A stretch of 5,759 nt of DNA from an uncultured Porphyromonadaceae bacterium (GTDB taxonomy: Bacteria; Bacteroidota; Bacteroidia; Bacteroidales; Muribaculaceae): assembly GCA_900555915.1 (NCBI GenBank), contig USNC01000111.1:1-5759 (forward strand). The letters run 5' to 3'. The position numbers and the translations under genes are program-made. The notes under the pieces were generated by a model. It made no database searches and was not told where the DNA came from. It saw nothing but the letters and a program-made list of their open reading frames with translations. Below are positions 5,745 to 5,759 of the stretch, piece by piece (position 1 is the first letter of the stretch; every line of letters begins with the position of its first letter).

Positions 5745-5759
5745 ACTGAGCGATCTCGT
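5745..5759 (-). other. i7 index plus start of Illumina P7 sequence, not genomic
   Basis: Directly after the adapter come eight bases, ACTGAGCG, in the i7 index slot, then ATCTCGT, which is the first 7 nt of the P7 flow-cell sequence that always follows the index. The index looks like Nextera XT N724 from memory. The order adapter, index, P7 shows that a read ran through a short insert and was used untrimmed in assembly. Confidence 0.93.

Noticed and set aside
1..5759. A transposon-like unit bounded by perfect inverted repeats of 29 bp containing Tn5 mosaic ends.
   Set aside because: The repeats are Nextera adapter copies: the non-mosaic parts match the commercial read-2 adapter, and the right end continues into index and P7. 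There is no transposase gene inside.

Overview
The window is an assembled contig from a gut-type member of the Bacteroidales; a Muribaculaceae- or Bacteroides-like lineage is an inference. The gene content fits this: GH28, PL9 and GH106 pectin enzymes, a fimbrillin-like C-terminus, and a PER/CfxA-like class A beta-lactamase domain. A textbook Bacteroidetes promoter (TTTG, 19-nt spacer, TAATTTTG) also fits. Both ends are library adapter, not genome: bases 1-29 and 5711-5759 are Illumina Nextera (Tn5 tagmentation) read-2 adapter, with an i7 index and the start of P7 at the right end. The biological insert is therefore about 30-5710.

Layout: (i) 30-507, plus strand, the C-terminal part of a GH28 polygalacturonase-like enzyme. 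(ii) 512-2638, plus strand, starting 4 nt after that stop, a 708-residue protein joining a secreted PL9 pectate/rhamnogalacturonan lyase to a complete-looking class A serine beta-lactamase domain. (iii) 2639-2752, a convergent intergenic gap with a perfect 13-bp hairpin that probably terminates transcription from both sides. (iv) 2753-5230, minus strand, a secreted GH106 alpha-L-rhamnosidase. (v) 5231-5383, its promoter and, upstream, a perfect 16-bp hairpin that terminates the preceding minus-strand gene. (vi) 5384-5710, minus strand, the C-terminus of a probable fimbrillin/Mfa-like surface protein.

GH28, PL9 and GH106 together point to a polysaccharide utilisation region for rhamnogalacturonan-I or related pectin: the lyase and GH28 enzyme cut the galacturonate/rhamnose backbone and GH106 removes alpha-L-rhamnose. 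No SusC/SusD pair or regulator lies inside the window. The most unusual item is the in-frame PL9-beta-lactamase fusion. It keeps the PL9 calcium and catalytic-lysine motifs and the SxxK, SDN, omega-loop Glu and KTG motifs of the beta-lactamase, but lacks the last PL9 segment and any separate beta-lactamase signal peptide. It is either a genuine gene fusion or an assembly/amplification chimera; the adapter contamination makes the second possibility one to exclude.
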